Shown: positions 25,901-38,258 of the stretch, in pieces
How positions within the stretch are numbered: position 1 is the stretch's first letter
How the letters are laid out: each line of letters starts with the position of its first letter
From: Dactylis glomerata
Taxonomy: Eukaryota; Streptophyta; Magnoliopsida; Poales; Poaceae
Length of the DNA stretch: 64,000 nt
Direction: 5' to 3'
Assembly: GCA_007115705.1 (NCBI GenBank)
Contig: QXEO01001018.1
Coordinates: 62,001 to 126,000 of the forward strand
Notes under the pieces: generated by a model
The model's database searches: none
What the model was told of the DNA's origin: nothing
What the model saw: the letters and a program-made list of their open reading frames with translations, nothing else
Made by a program: the position numbers and the translations under genes

Positions 25901-27960
25901 TATCATGAATAAAAGAAGGTTTATTCATAATTGTCTTATGAACCTTTCTTTTGAAAGAAAAACCTCTAGAAATGATTTAAATGCAAAAATAAAAGAGGAA
26001 ATAATATTCTTGAATTAAGATCAAGTAAATTCATTCAAGAATTTGACCTTAGTGTTCTTGAATGAATTTCACCTAATATATACTCTGATAAAATCATAAT
26101 TAGAGTATATCCACTTATAATAATTCACCAGGTAAGAATATTAGGAATGAAAACTTAAAAGGATTTCTTCTTAATTAGAATAGAACTCATTATCAAAATT
26201 GAACTCCATTCCAGGGTATTAAAGATTATTCTTGAATGAAGCAATTTATAACATATACTCTTTAAAATCATAAAAGGAGTATATAAACCCTAGGATAAGA
26301 ATAAAATACTTCTGGGGGGTTAAAGGGAATACACACACTATAAAGGAGCATGCATTATTTGAATTTTTAACCATTGCCCTTATCGGACAATGATGCTGTT
26401 TTCCAGAACCCGAGGTCCCGGGTCACTTCAACAAATCCAACTACACTACCTTGCAGTTTGCAGGCAAGTTCACTCTTGCTCATATCTCTTGTTTATCTTT
26501 AACAAAGTACTTGCAAATATACCGGTGGTATTATAATTATGATTGCATTAAAAGCAAAGGTTCTGCTTTTCTTGAATGAATATGCTTAGTGGTTAGCAAT
26601 CATAATGGTTGTCGACCTAGGAAGGTGGGTAGTGGGACCATGGTAAGAGTATGGTGGAGGTCCCACTGTACCGGGAATGTTCACCTAGGACTAATAACCA
26701 ATGTCGCTAGTGATTCTTGTGCCCTAAAATATGGTCAACCATAGGGTCTGGAATGGGACGGGAGAGTCAGCTGTATCTTTTCCCTCATGCATATCAACGG
26801 ACGCGCCGTTTCGGAGCAGTTTTCTCCCTGCGCGGAGCTTCGGGATGGGTGGATTCCCCCTAATGAATTCACGATTCTGGCGGTCTATGATGGATTGCGG
26901 CAACGACGGGGGTAGAGTGCCGAGACCGGTGTTACCAAAAAGAAGTGTAACCGTATCCGGTGGGGGTAACTCATTGTCCAGGAAAGGCAAGTACGCCGAG
27001 GTCGGCAACTACCAAAGATGTAGACTGGCGAGGGTAGCGAACCGAAGTTGGAGCCGCAAAAGGGTGGGTATGCATGGTCGCAGGAAGGAACAATGATTGG
27101 CTTAGATCAACGGCTAGGCCCCATACCAAGGAAGTATGGACGGGAAAGTACGCCCGGTTGTGCAGCAAAGTGTTGATCTCCTATGGGTACAAGTGACCAC
27201 CTCTGCAGAGTGTACAAAAAGTATCAAGATACTCCCTGTTCCAGGAAGGAGCTACGAACACGGTAGGAAAGGAGCCCATCGAAGCTCTAATCAACCTGTG
27301 AAGACTGACGGACATAGTTCTTTGAATAAAATCAATCTTTGAAGAAATGCTTACAAAAAACTGCATTTGGCCTAAGACTTTCTAGTCTATGGTCGTAGCT
27401 AGTGCATCAAACACCTCTATGCTATTAAATGAACTTGTTGGGTAACGCTCGTTACTCACCCCACTCCTTTTTAACCCTTGCTTAGACTCGGAGGGCCAGT
27501 TTGAAGAAACTGAAGGAAGCCCGGAGAACTACGAGGAGGTCTACTATGAAGAACCGGATCTATCAGGAGGAGTCGAAGGCATCGATTTTACCATCTCCTA
27601 TGGTCCCGACAAAGGAACCGAGGAGGAGGCCGACACTTAGAACCGTAGGATAGAAACTTTGGTCGCATCGGACACCTAGAATAAAGCAACTAGAGTTAGA
27701 CATCATGTTTAGTTTACTACTTTCAGTTGTAGCTAAGGTTTGTTGTATCAACTTAGAACCACCTAGTGTTCCTCTTTGGACTGAGGAGGAACTGGAATCC
27801 TTTGTAAAATTATGGCTTGTAATATTCAGTGCTTGAATAAAGACCGCTATGTTTTTGTTGTACCACTCTGAGGGATGTAATATTTGTGAATTGGTACTTC
27901 ATGAGTGTTATGTCAACGACTTGTATACTACAACATGCAGTGGTATGCTGGGTCACCACA
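22959..27960 (+). repeat. Element G 3' LTR (about 5.0 kb)
   Basis: It starts TGTAACATCCCAG after the purine tract and ends GGGTCACCACA, the same terminus as the 5' copy at 9759. Its second half matches 1-2443 and 9402-9759. At 5002 bp it is long for a gypsy LTR. Short ORFs within it (24102-24368, 25030-25551, 25181-25897) have low-complexity products with no recognisable domain, and their frame is not maintained in the 5' copy. The target duplication of G cannot be seen because the left end is outside the window. Confidence 0.9.
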
Positions 27961-29455
27961 CTGCGTGACACTCCAACTAGGGCGCCGTTAACGATTTCTT
28001 GTTAGCGCGTCTTCAACCAGTAGCAACGTGGAACCTGCACACAACACAACCAAATACTTTGTTCCCAACTTACGATGAGGTTGTCAATCTCACCGGTTTG
28101 CTTGAAACAAAGGGTATGAGCGTATCGAGTGGAAAGTGATAATAGTATGCAAGTAAGGTAAACAGTGCGAGTAAAGTAAACAGGTGATAGCAATATAAAG
28201 GAAATAGGACCGGGGTCCACAGTTCACTAGTGGTGTCTCTCCACATGATAAAATAACACATGCTGGGTAAACAAATTACAGTTGGGCAATTGATAGAATA
28301 AAGACAACGTGCATATGTCAAGAGGATCACTATGAGATTTACTCTGGGCATTACAACAAGATACATAGACCACCATCCAACTGCATCTATGACTAATAAT
28401 CCACTTGTGGCGAATCAATCCGAGAACTCCACAAGTATTAAGTTGCGAACAACAGATAACTGCATTAAGCAAAGTGTGTAATGTAAACAAAGCATATGCC
28501 CTTGAGCATATGAATGTTGTTTTCTCCCTAATGGCAACAGCACATCTACAACCTTAGAGGTTTCTGTCACTCCCCCAGATTAAATAGAGGCATGAACCCA
28601 CTATCGAGCATAAATACCCCCTCTTGGAGTCACTAGCAACTACTCGGCCAAGATAGCTACTAACAACGGAGAGCATGCAAGATCATAAACAACATAGAGA
28701 TAACATAAGATAATATTCAGCACATCAACTCAATCATAACACCAATATTCATCGGATCCCAACAAACACAACATGTAGAATTACATAACGGTAGTCTCGA
28801 TCATGTAAAGCAGCTCACGAGATCTAAACATGAAGCACATGGTGGAGAAGACAACCAACTAGCTACTGCTATGGACCCATAGTCCAAGGTAGACTACTCA
28901 CTCATCGCGCCGGAGGCAAGCATGGCAATGAAGAAGACCTCCGGTGGCGATTCCCCTCTCTGGCAGGGTGCCGGGAAGAGCTTCTGGATCCTCCCGATCT
29001 CGGGTCGACGGCGGCGGCGGATCGCGATGTATTCTGGAAAAGTGATCGGGTCTTTAGGTTTTTCCCGTCGGGGGGTCTTTATAGGCGAAGGGGCGGCGTC
29101 AGAAGTGGGCCAGGTGAGGCTCACCACAGGTGGGCGCGAGCTAGCCCTAGGCCGCGCCCCCTGGTGGTGTGGCCCCCCCAGTGGCCCCTCTCTGTCTCCT
29201 CTTCGGTTCTCTGGAAGCTCCGGTAAATTTCTGGAGGTTTGGCTTTTGTTTCGTCCAATTCTGAGAATATTTCCTGTGTAACTTTTCTGAAACATAAAAA
29301 CAGCAGAAAATAGGGAACTGGCACTATGGCATCTCGTTAATAGGTTAGTTCCAGAAAATGCATAAAAATGCCACGAAGTGTAACGAAACACTAAGCAAAT
29401 GGTGTAAAAACAAGCATGGAGCATCAAAAATTATGGATACGTTAGAGACGTATCA
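27961..29455 (-). mobile_element. LTR of element C (A/B family relative), truncated at left
   Basis: From about 28020 to 29455 this matches the LTRs of A and B, ending TGATACGTCTCTAACG on the minus strand at 29455, with a TATA box at about 29077-29086 on the minus strand. The leftmost 58 bases (27961-28018) do not match A or B. It is about 150 bases shorter than the B LTR and directly abuts the end of G's 3' LTR. The simplest reading is that G inserted into this older LTR and the rest lies left of the window. A 5-base duplication GGCTC (29456-29460) would mark its own insertion in element D, but the partner is not visible. Confidence 0.75.
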
Positions 29456-29803
29456 GGCTCCGAGGCTCAATTCTGCAAACCGCGGCACGCGCGCGCGCGT
29501 CGTGGCGTGTCGAGTCGAGTTGAGTCGAGACGAGACGAGTGAGCGAGGAAGAGGAGGAGGAGCGCGCGTGTGGGACTTCTCTTCTCACTCACTTACCAAG
29601 TGGTACAACACCCCACCTTATATGTTGGTCGACATCTCTCCCAACTTTCCATGTGGGACTAAACTTAGCTCCCACCCCTTGTCTTTGTGCAGCCAATAAA
29701 TTGGGCTGCATGTCACATGGGCTCACACACATGGGCTTTGAGATTTCTTAGGAATTTCTAAAATATAATATGGGCCACTAACTTTGGGCCCAATATTTCA
29801 ACA
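29456..29803 (-). repeat. Copia element D 3' LTR, partial
   Basis: On the minus strand it begins TGTTGAAATATTGGGCCC at 29803, next to the purine tract. From about 29470 to 29752 it matches 35030-35321 of the 5' LTR, including the GAGTCGAGT-type simple repeat and the CATGGGCTCACACACATGGG segment. The rest of this LTR is displaced to the left by the insertion of C and G. Confidence 0.8.
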
Positions 29804-30345
29804 ATCCCCCACCAGATCTCAAATGCTCATTTAGAGATTTGCCAAACCTCACTACTTGTTTATATACCAGTGTTTCAGCAGAGACTGTTAAGTTGAACTT
29901 TCACCTAGAAACTTAAGCTACGTCTATCAGCAACTTAAACAATGGACTACGCCTTGAATTGTAAGTTTGGTGCGTCAAGATTTCACTCAAAGTCATAACC
30001 AGTACATGGCTGCCAGTAGCCTACCCCGCGGGTTGGAGCATATGCGTCGTACTCCCTGGTCTCTTCATGAGTTTACCAGAGATCACCCAAATCTCATAGA
30101 CTGCAACGTTTAACAGTCGGACTCATATATGTGTGTTCTTTCAAGAATGCTCTATAGGATAGCATCTTTGCTAATCATAGCCAATAAAAACACATTAAGG
30201 CATATTGCCAACCTGCCTTACAGATTTTAAGAGTAATGCATCTTCACATAGAGAGGGTTACAGAATACTCTCCTCAGTTAAACCACTAGCTTGTTTTCCC
30301 AGGTCCTAATTCACGGGATCTCCGATCACAAAGGTTGGGTTACCA
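29804..30345 (-). other. Copia D 3' untranslated region and polypurine tract
   Basis: About 540 bases between the end of the RNase H frame and the 3' LTR. The minus strand next to the LTR reads GATCTGGTGGGGGAT (29804-29818), a typical purine tract. No open frame of note is present. Confidence 0.75.
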
Positions 30346-33300
30346 CTATGGCATAACATATATGGGTCTCAAACCCATCTCCCTCGATGCACTGTCTATC
30401 ACATTGCGTGATAGTCCCTTTGTAAAGGGATCTGCCAGGTTTTTGTCTGTTTGAATATATGTAACAGTTATTACTCCGGAGTTTCGCAATTTCCTGACAG
30501 ACTTCAAACGTCTTTTGACGTGTCTTGATGACTTCGCGTTATCCTTAGAATTGTTCACTTTGACAATAACTGTTTGGTTGTCACAATTCAAGAGGATGGC
30601 CGGCACAGGTTTTTCAACCACCGACAAGTCCATCAAGAGCTCACGCAGCCATTCTGACTCTACAGTGGCTGTGCCTAAAGCAGTAAGTTCTGCTTCCATA
30701 GTTGACCTCGTCAATATTGTTTGCCTACGTGATCTCCATGATACGGCGCCACCTCCAAAGGTAAACACATACCCACTAGTGGCTTTGATATCATCTACAT
30801 CAGAGATCTAATTTGCATCACTATATCCTTCAAGCACAGCAGGGTGCCCTGAATAGTGAATCTCGTAACTCATTGTACCACATAGATAGCGCATGACCCT
30901 TTCAAGTGCATGCCAATGATCAATACCCGGGTTTGACATGAACCTACTCAACTTGCTCACAGCAAAAGAGATGTCAGGTCTTGTCGCGCTCGCTAAGTAC
31001 ATGAGTGAACCAATGATCTGAGAATATCCCAGTTGATCTGTTGGTTCGTTTTTGTTCTTACGTAATATCACACTGGGATCATAAGGTGTTGGAGAAGACT
31101 TGCTATCAATAAAGCCAAACCGGCTCAAGATCTTCTCAACATAGTGGGATTGCGATAAAGTAATCCCACTCTCGTTCTTATTCAGCTTGATGTTCAGGAT
31201 CACATCAGCTTCTCCCAGATCTTTCATATCAAAGATCTTTGGCAAGAAAGACTTGACCTCAAGTATTACTTTCATATTTGTACCAAAGATGAGAATATCA
31301 TCAACGTACAAACACAATATAACACCTTCGCCCCCACCATAGCGATAGTAAACGCACTTGTCAGCCTCATTAACGACAAAGCCAACAGAAGTTAAAGTTC
31401 TGTCAAACTTCTCATGCCATTGCTTTGGCGCTTGTTTTAGGCCATATAAAGATTTTAACAACTTGCACACCTTTCTCTCTTCACCTTTTACCACAAATCC
31501 ATCAGGCTGATCCATATAGATTTCCTCTTCCAACTCTCCATTAAGGAAAGCTGTCTTTACGTCCATTTGATGAACGATAAGACCATAAGAGGCAGCCATG
31601 GAAAGTAGTACTCGAATGGTGATTAGTCTTGCGACAGGTGAATAGGTGTCAAAGTAATCTTCGCCTTCTCTTTGTGTGTAGCCTTTTGCTACAAGTCTCG
31701 CCTTGTACTTCTCAATAGTACCATCAGGCCTTAGCTTCTTCTTGAACACCCACCTGCAGCCCACAGACTTACAGCCATGGGGGCGCTCAGATAATTCCCA
31801 TGTTCCATTAGAAAGAATCGAGTCCATCTCATTTTGGACAGCTTCTTTCCAAGCATCTGCATCTGGTGATGCATATGCCTCAGCAATGGATGTGGGAGTA
31901 TCATCCATAAGGTACACAATGAAATCATTACCAAAGGACGTTGCAGTCCTTCGTCTCTTGCTCCTTGTAAGAGCTTCATTGTCATCCTTCTCATGAACGT
32001 TCTCAAAAACGTTCTCATGTGGTTGCTCAAAATAATCATCAGATGCACTAGATTCAGGAATTATCTCAGAAGAAAATCTAGCAGTGCTATGCATATCTTT
32101 CATAGGAAACATATTCTCAAAAAATATTGCATCACGAGATTCCATTATAGTGTCAACATGCATATCAGGTACCTCAGATTTAACTACTAAAAATCTATAG
32201 CCAATGCTTCGCTGAGCATAACCTAGAAAGATGCAATCCACAGTCTTTGGTCCGAGTTTGCGTTTCTTTGGGATGGGAATGTTGACCTTCGCCAAGCATC
32301 CCCAAGTGCGCATATACAAAAGTGATGGCTTTCTCCCAGCCCACTCCTCATAAGGGGGGTTCTCTTTATTCTTGTTAGGAACTCTATTCAGGACATGACA
32401 TGCAGTCAACAAAGCCTCCCCCACCATGCCTTTGATAAACCAGCAGTGTCGAGCATGGAATTCACCAAGTCAGACAGCGTGCGGTTTTTCCTCTCGGCCA
32501 CCCCATTAGATTGGGGCGAGTAGGGAGGCGTCCTCTCATGAATAATACTATGTTCCTCACAGAATTCATCAAAGATTTTAGGAAAATACTCTCCACTACG
32601 ATCCGACCTAAGACGCTTGATCTTTCTCTCTAGTTGATTTTCAACTTCGGCCTTGTAAATTTTAAAGTAGTCTAAAGCTTCATCTTTAGTTCGCAACAAG
32701 TAAACATAGCAAAATCTAGTCACATCATCAATCAATGTTATGAAATCTCTCTTTTCACCTTTTGTCAACACACCATTCATCTCGCATAGATCAGAATGTA
32801 TGAGTTTTAGAGGTGCCAAGTTTCTCTCCTCGGCCGCCATATGAGGCTTATGAGGTTGCTTCGATTGCACACAACTATGACACTTAGAACCTTTGGCAAT
32901 TGTGAATTTTGGAATTAAACTCATACTGGATAACCGATTCATCAAACCAAAATTAATGTGATATAAACGAGAATGCCAAACACTGGTATCATCACTAACA
33001 CCGCCACAAATATGGTTCACGGATTTATTACAGAAATCTAAAAGTCAAAAGCGAAACAAGCCTCCGCACTCATAGCCTTTTCCAATAAATTGTCCATGCT
33101 TGGAAACGACTACCTTATTCAACTCTAAAACAACCTTAAACCCATCTCTGCAGAGAAGGGAACCGCTAACAAGATTCTTGTTCATAGAAGGGACATGTTG
33201 CATGTTTCTCAGCTACACGATCTTCCCCGAAGTGAACTTCAGATCTACCGTGCCAACACCACGAACAGAGGCATGTGACCCATTGCCCATTAGGACGGAG

Positions 33301-34274
33301 GAATCCTGTGCGGCCTGGTAAGAAGTGAACATAGAGATGTCAGCACACACATGAACGTTAGCACCCATATCAATCCACCAAGAGGGAGATTGAAATATTG
33401 AAAGAACAGTAAATAAATTACCATACCCATCAGTATTGCTAGCAGTCACGACGTTGACATTCTTGGCCTTTTTCCCTCTACGGTCTACGCGTTCTGGGCA
33501 GTCCTTAGAAAAGTGGCCGGGCTCTCCACAAGTGAAACTAGTCAGATCACTCCTGTCCCTGTTTGGCTTCTTCTTCTTGAAGGTTGTAGTCTTTACAGGC
33601 TTGTTAAAAGAGGGCTTGAAGTTCCCTTTGTTCTTGCCTGAGGATTTGCCTTTCTGCTGCACAAAGTTAGCAGTAGCATGACCCTCTCCTTTCTCAGTAG
33701 TGTCCTTAGCATGAGCCTTCTCCTCAACATCAAGAGACGCTATCAGATTTTCAACTGATATCTCCTGTCTCTTGTGTTTGAGAGCTGTGGCGAAGTTCCT
33801 CCATGAAGGGGGCAACTTAGCAATAATGCAACCCGCCACAAACTTGTCGGGTAAGGCACACTTAAGGAGTTCGAGCTCTTTGGCAATGCACTGTATCTCA
33901 TGAGCTTGTTGAACCACAGGAAGGCCCTTAGTCATCTTAAAATCATGAAAGCTCTCCATGATGTACAGTTCACTGCCAGCATCTGCAGCACCAAACTTGG
34001 CGTCCAGTGCGTCCCAGAGCTCCTTCCCGTCTTTTATGTGCATAAACACATCACACAGACGGTCAGCAAGAATGCTTAGAATGCATCCCACAAAGACAGT
34101 ATTGGCTTCCTCAAACTTTTTTTGATCCTCGTCAGACATAGTTCCTTCAGGTTTGCCTTTACTAATCTGGAACACTTTCATCGTGGTCAGCCAAAGCTCA
34201 GCCTTGTACTGCCACCTCTTGAAGTGCACACCGGTAAATTTATCTGGCCTCAGTGCATCGGTAAAACCAGCCAT
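30346..34274 (-). pseudogene. Copia element D gag-pol polyprotein, degenerate
   Basis: Copia domain order on the minus strand: gag with a CCHC knuckle (CGEPGHFSKDC near 33510-33540), protease, integrase (33020-32420; HSDLCEMNGVL, SDRSGEYF, ERKNRTL), reverse transcriptase (YVDDILIFG near 31290) and RNase H ending at 30346. Breaks seen: TAG at 33210-33212 where copia proteins usually have Gln, a TGA near 33047, a one-base deletion in the C run at 32418-32422 between integrase and RT, and TAG at 30808-30810 where Trp is expected. The protease catalytic triad reads DMG instead of DTG (33363-33371). The start is uncertain; ATG at 34274 precedes the conserved gag start AGFTDALRPDKF, with in-frame upstream ATGs back to 34496. 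Confidence 0.9.
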
Positions 34275-34546
34275 TGATAATTCATGAAATTGCCTACAAT
34301 TAGGTTTTTGGATTGTTGGATAATTAGGCACAATTTCCATGATTAATTCCATAATATTAAACATGACAATACCAGCTACTACCACATGTAACTCGAACAT
34401 ACTAGATGTACTAAACAGCAAGATGAACGAAAACAAGTAGCAGCAAAATATGTACTCGCAGAATATGATGAACAGGGAAACAACAGTACACCGCACGTAC
34501 CGTTCGCTTGCAGATATAGTCGTAGCAGTAACGTTGTTGATGACAA

Positions 34547-35321
34547 TGTTGGAGAAGACCGGTCGAAGCAGACGGCGATGAAGACGGCGGTAGGCTGCAT
34601 CGCCCGACTTGGAAGGAAGATGACCCGTGATGAAGAACTCGAGCAGTCGCGCAGAGCGCTTCCCAAAAACCTAATTCGCCCTCTCCCGTACAGGATCGCA
34701 AAGGCGAGTGGTTCCGGAGACCTGCTCTCCCGTTTGCTGGTGCACACCGGCGCTCGGGATGAGGTAGACTACGGAGGCGGCGCAAGCAGCGAGAGGTGGC
34801 AAAAACCCTAGATCAGTTTTTTGGTTTGTGCGACGGTAGCCGGGCAAGAGTTTATATAGGCGGCACAGCGGAGAAATCGTAGGCAACGTGGGCCACGCCC
34901 ACGTCGCACGCCCGAGTCGGTTACAGCAGCCCACGATCCGGGAGCGACCCGTACCGGCTAGCTGTGACGCGTCCGTCAAAGACTTGGTCAAACGCTCGGT
35001 TTTCCTGTGCAGCAAAAAGATAAGCTCGGCTCAATTCCACAAACCGCGGTGCACGTGATGAGTCGAGTCGAGTCGAGTCGAGACGAGACGAGCGAGCGAG
35101 CGAGGAGGAGGAGGAGGAGCGCGCGTGTGGCACTTCTCTTCTCACTCACTTACCAAGTGGTGCAACACCCCACCTTATATGTTGGTCTACATCTCTCCCA
35201 ACTTTCCATGTGGAACTAAACTTAGCTCCCACCCCTTGCCTTTGTGCAGCAAATAAATTGGGCTGCATGTCACATGGGCTCACACACATGGGCTTTGAGA
35301 TTTCTTAGGAATTTTTGAAAT
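34547..35321 (-). repeat. Copia element D 5' LTR, truncated at its outer end
   Basis: The LTR end reads CCAACA on the minus strand at 34547, mirroring the TGTTG start of the 3' LTR at 29803. A TATA box reads CTATATAAA at 34851-34859 on the minus strand, about 300 bases before the LTR end. Homology with the 3' LTR stops near 35321, so the first about 55 bases of this LTR are missing or replaced. A clean tRNA-Met primer site was not found next to 34547, so this boundary is tentative. Confidence 0.6.
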
Positions 35322-35742
35322 CTAAATTTTGGAAATCAAAATTTGAGGCTAATTTCAAATGTTTTACAGGTATTTGGGTTTTTTTTGCAAAAACGTAAAT
35401 GACCTGCGGGTCCGATGTCTATTCATGGACAGAGGGAGTAGTATATACACCAAGTAGACTTTGACTGGATCATGCACTGATACTATTGATTCCTCGCTCA
35501 GAAAAAATACTGGGACAATGCTGGCATGTAGCCAGCATGCTTGTTCCTCTACCATCCAGCCTTAGTTTAATCATCTTGGGTTGCATGTTGATATTTTTCT
35601 CAGAATCGCTCCCCAAGAAACAGAGAAGACTGATTAATAATGCAGATGCTTAAGATTAGGAAGCTTGGGGTGATGGACTAGTGTTTCAGTTTTGACCAAC
35701 CACTAGTCCAGTGCTTGCGTTTGGGTAAATCACCTGATCTAA
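35322..35742. other. Intergenic, no gene; Stowaway-like end remnant
   Basis: AT-rich sequence without convincing open frames. GACAGAGGGAGTAGTATA at about 35429-35446 resembles a single Stowaway terminal sequence. No matching partner end was identified. Confidence 0.5.
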
Positions 35743-36041
35743 GGGCATGTACAATGGTATGCTCCAGAAGTGCTGGCTCACAGCTTTAGTTAGGTTTGGG
35801 TGGTCCAATTTAAGCTTGGATGATTACTTTTAGAGAGGCAATCTCTTATCCAGGAGGCAGTCTCTTCAACACTAAAAGTAAGGAGAGAGAGAAAAAGGTG
35901 AGAGGAAAAGAGAAAAATTAAAGCAGCTTTTGGAAAAAGAGAAGATGATATGGGTTGGACTAATATTTTTCACACCACTTGCTTCATCTACTTTTTAGGT
36001 TCATGCTTACGTGGATACCACCGCCCCCATTGCAAATGCCC
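35743..36041. mobile_element. Harbinger-like MITE, 299 bp
   Basis: The ends are imperfect inverted repeats: GGGCATGTACAATGG at the left and CCATTGCAAATGCCC at the right. They are flanked by TAA at 35740-35742 and 36042-36044, the 3-base target duplication typical of PIF/Harbinger elements. There is no coding capacity. Confidence 0.72.
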
Positions 36042-37950
36042 TAAATTGCTCACATGCTCTTTTGTTTGCTGCTGATCGTGATAGGTAGGCAAGCTGGTGT
36101 ACACGGACTCCTGCACTTTTTTTTTCTGTCACAATCATTTCAGACTTCTCCTAGTTTCTAGACCAGAAAATTTATTTGTTCATCTACATAGTGATATTTT
36201 TTTGTCCTCCTGCTTACTAAAATACCACATATTTTAAGCCATTATTTAGCTCATGTGTTTTAGCCGTTTCCCTTTTTGTGGGCCCAGTATAGGTCACGGA
36301 TAGGGACATCCAAGTCTGCTCTCGAAGCTCAGCGAACCAGAGCACTGGTCTACGATGACTCCAACGAACCGTTTGACTTATCTTGTGACGACGGAGGTGT
36401 CTGGCCCCACTGTCAGTGGCTCGTGCATCGTCTCTAGAATGGAGCCTGTGCATGTCAGCACGTGTGCAACCTTTGAATTCAACGGCGTTCGTCGACAGAA
36501 GGGATAAGGTGGAGAGAGCGAGCCGCTACGGCAACAAGTTCGTCGGATCATGGGAATCATTTTTTTATGTGGGCTACATAAAAAAGTAAGATACTGTAAT
36601 AAAATTCGTAGGCCTAGCTCGGTAGAGGCATTGATCTTGCATCCATGGTAATTGCCTTTGTTAAGTTATGTGTTAGTTACCCGCAAAACAAAAATTGAGG
36701 TGCTAGTCATTTAACTTTATACCATATCCGTTTTGAAATGTAACCGTTTTTAGAAACCTGTTGAGGTCATTTGGTGTTTATAACTAGTTTTACTCACTCA
36801 TTCTCAAATAATCGAACACCGCTGACGAGGTAGTATTTTTCATAAGAAATGAGGCAATGGTTTGTTTGCATCCAATGCCTCTTGTCAGCAACCCAATTCA
36901 TAGCCGACAGCTACACAAGAACGTTTGCTGCGGACAAGAAAGGCAGCTGTCAATCAGAAAACTGAAGATACCATTACTCTTCGTTTACCTATGGAGTTTG
37001 GACTTATTCTTGTGTTTTTATCAGCCTGAATATTCTTATCCAAGGCAAGCGTCTCCATTCTCCAGTTATGAGGTTAACCTGTCAATACCCACTAGGCATA
37101 ATGAAGTGAAAAACAGAGCCTGGTAAGAACTTCTGCTCTGCAAATTTATTCGCCAAGCCATCGTACGGTCATGCAAGGCATGAAACCAAAAAAGGCTACG
37201 ATGCTCAGCTCAAAAGATAAAAAAGGCTATGATGCTACCCGTTTTCCTTGAATCATATCAATCTTAAACCGATGCAAAAATAGTAAGTTTTAGAAGGATA
37301 GTGTCTTCTCGTTTTTCCTTTCTTTCATTTTTTTGTTTTGTTTCTCAGTGTAAGCACAAACTGAGATTGATTTTTTTCATGACATGATAGGTTAACTATT
37401 TTTAAATTTTCTTACGACCGCATGGATCAATGTTTTCTGAAGATGGCCCATAATAATACATCTCTTCCCAAATATATGCCTTAGACAACGTGTAAACATA
37501 TTTGATGATTTTCGATTAGCATATACAGTACTACTTAATATTTAGATTGGGTAGATGTGGTTTTTTAATAATATTTACCTTAGATTTACAGTGAAATTTG
37601 GATACTGTAAAATCTCTTACTTCTTCTGTTCACTAATGTAAAACCTTTTAGAAATTTTATAATAGATTAGATACGGACCACAACGAGTGACCCTACATAC
37701 TAAAACACATCTATATTTATGCATTTACTAAGAAAAAAACCTAAAACGTCTTATGAGAAGCACACTATAAATCCAAATGCTTAAATGCACATGTGCACTC
37801 GCACTAACCCTATAAACAGCTTCTAGAGATCGAGTAGCCAAATCTCGATAACATGACGAAAAGCTTGGAAACAAATCATAGATACGAGGGGAGCGGACAA
37901 ATGGCGTGCAGGCACCAGGGAGCCCTTTTTAAAAAATAATAATAAATAAT
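36042..37950. other. Intergenic, about 1.9 kb without a recognised gene
   Basis: No reading frame resembles a known protein. A short direct duplication of AAAAAAGGCTAYGATGCT occurs at about 37187 and 37219. A weak tRNA-like D-arm sequence around 36612-36630 has no partner T-arm. Nothing else was seen. Confidence 0.5.
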
Positions 37951-38258
37951 AGCATTTAAAAGTTTCAAAAAAATTGGAAATAAAATCTTGATGTAGATAA
38001 TTATTAGATCTACTAGTGTGCAAAAAATAAAACTGATATTCATTATATTTTTAGGCTTAGTAAAAAATGATAAATACATGGACATGAGTATAGTGAACAG
38101 TGTACAGTTTTAAAGTTTGATTTTTTTGCCGATATGTCTTTTTTACTGCGCCGCCTGAAATACAAGGAGTTTTGGACTGATTTTTTTCACACTAGTAGAT
38201 CTTATAATAATCTACATCAAGATTTTTTATCCTGATTCTTTAAAAAAAATTAAATGCT
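37951..38258. repeat. Long imperfect inverted repeat (foldback)
   Basis: Arms of about 70 bases at 37951-38020 and 38188-38258 are inverted copies sharing cores such as AAATCTTGATGTAGAT and AGATCTACTAGTGTG. The loop is about 170 bases. Outer flanks are GC-rich and less well matched. It looks like a non-autonomous foldback or MITE-type element; target duplications were not resolved. Confidence 0.7.

Noticed and set aside
36607..36680. tRNA-like segment with TAGCTCGGTAGAGGC
   Set aside because: It resembles a D-arm/A-box but no T-arm, anticodon stem or acceptor stem can be paired.
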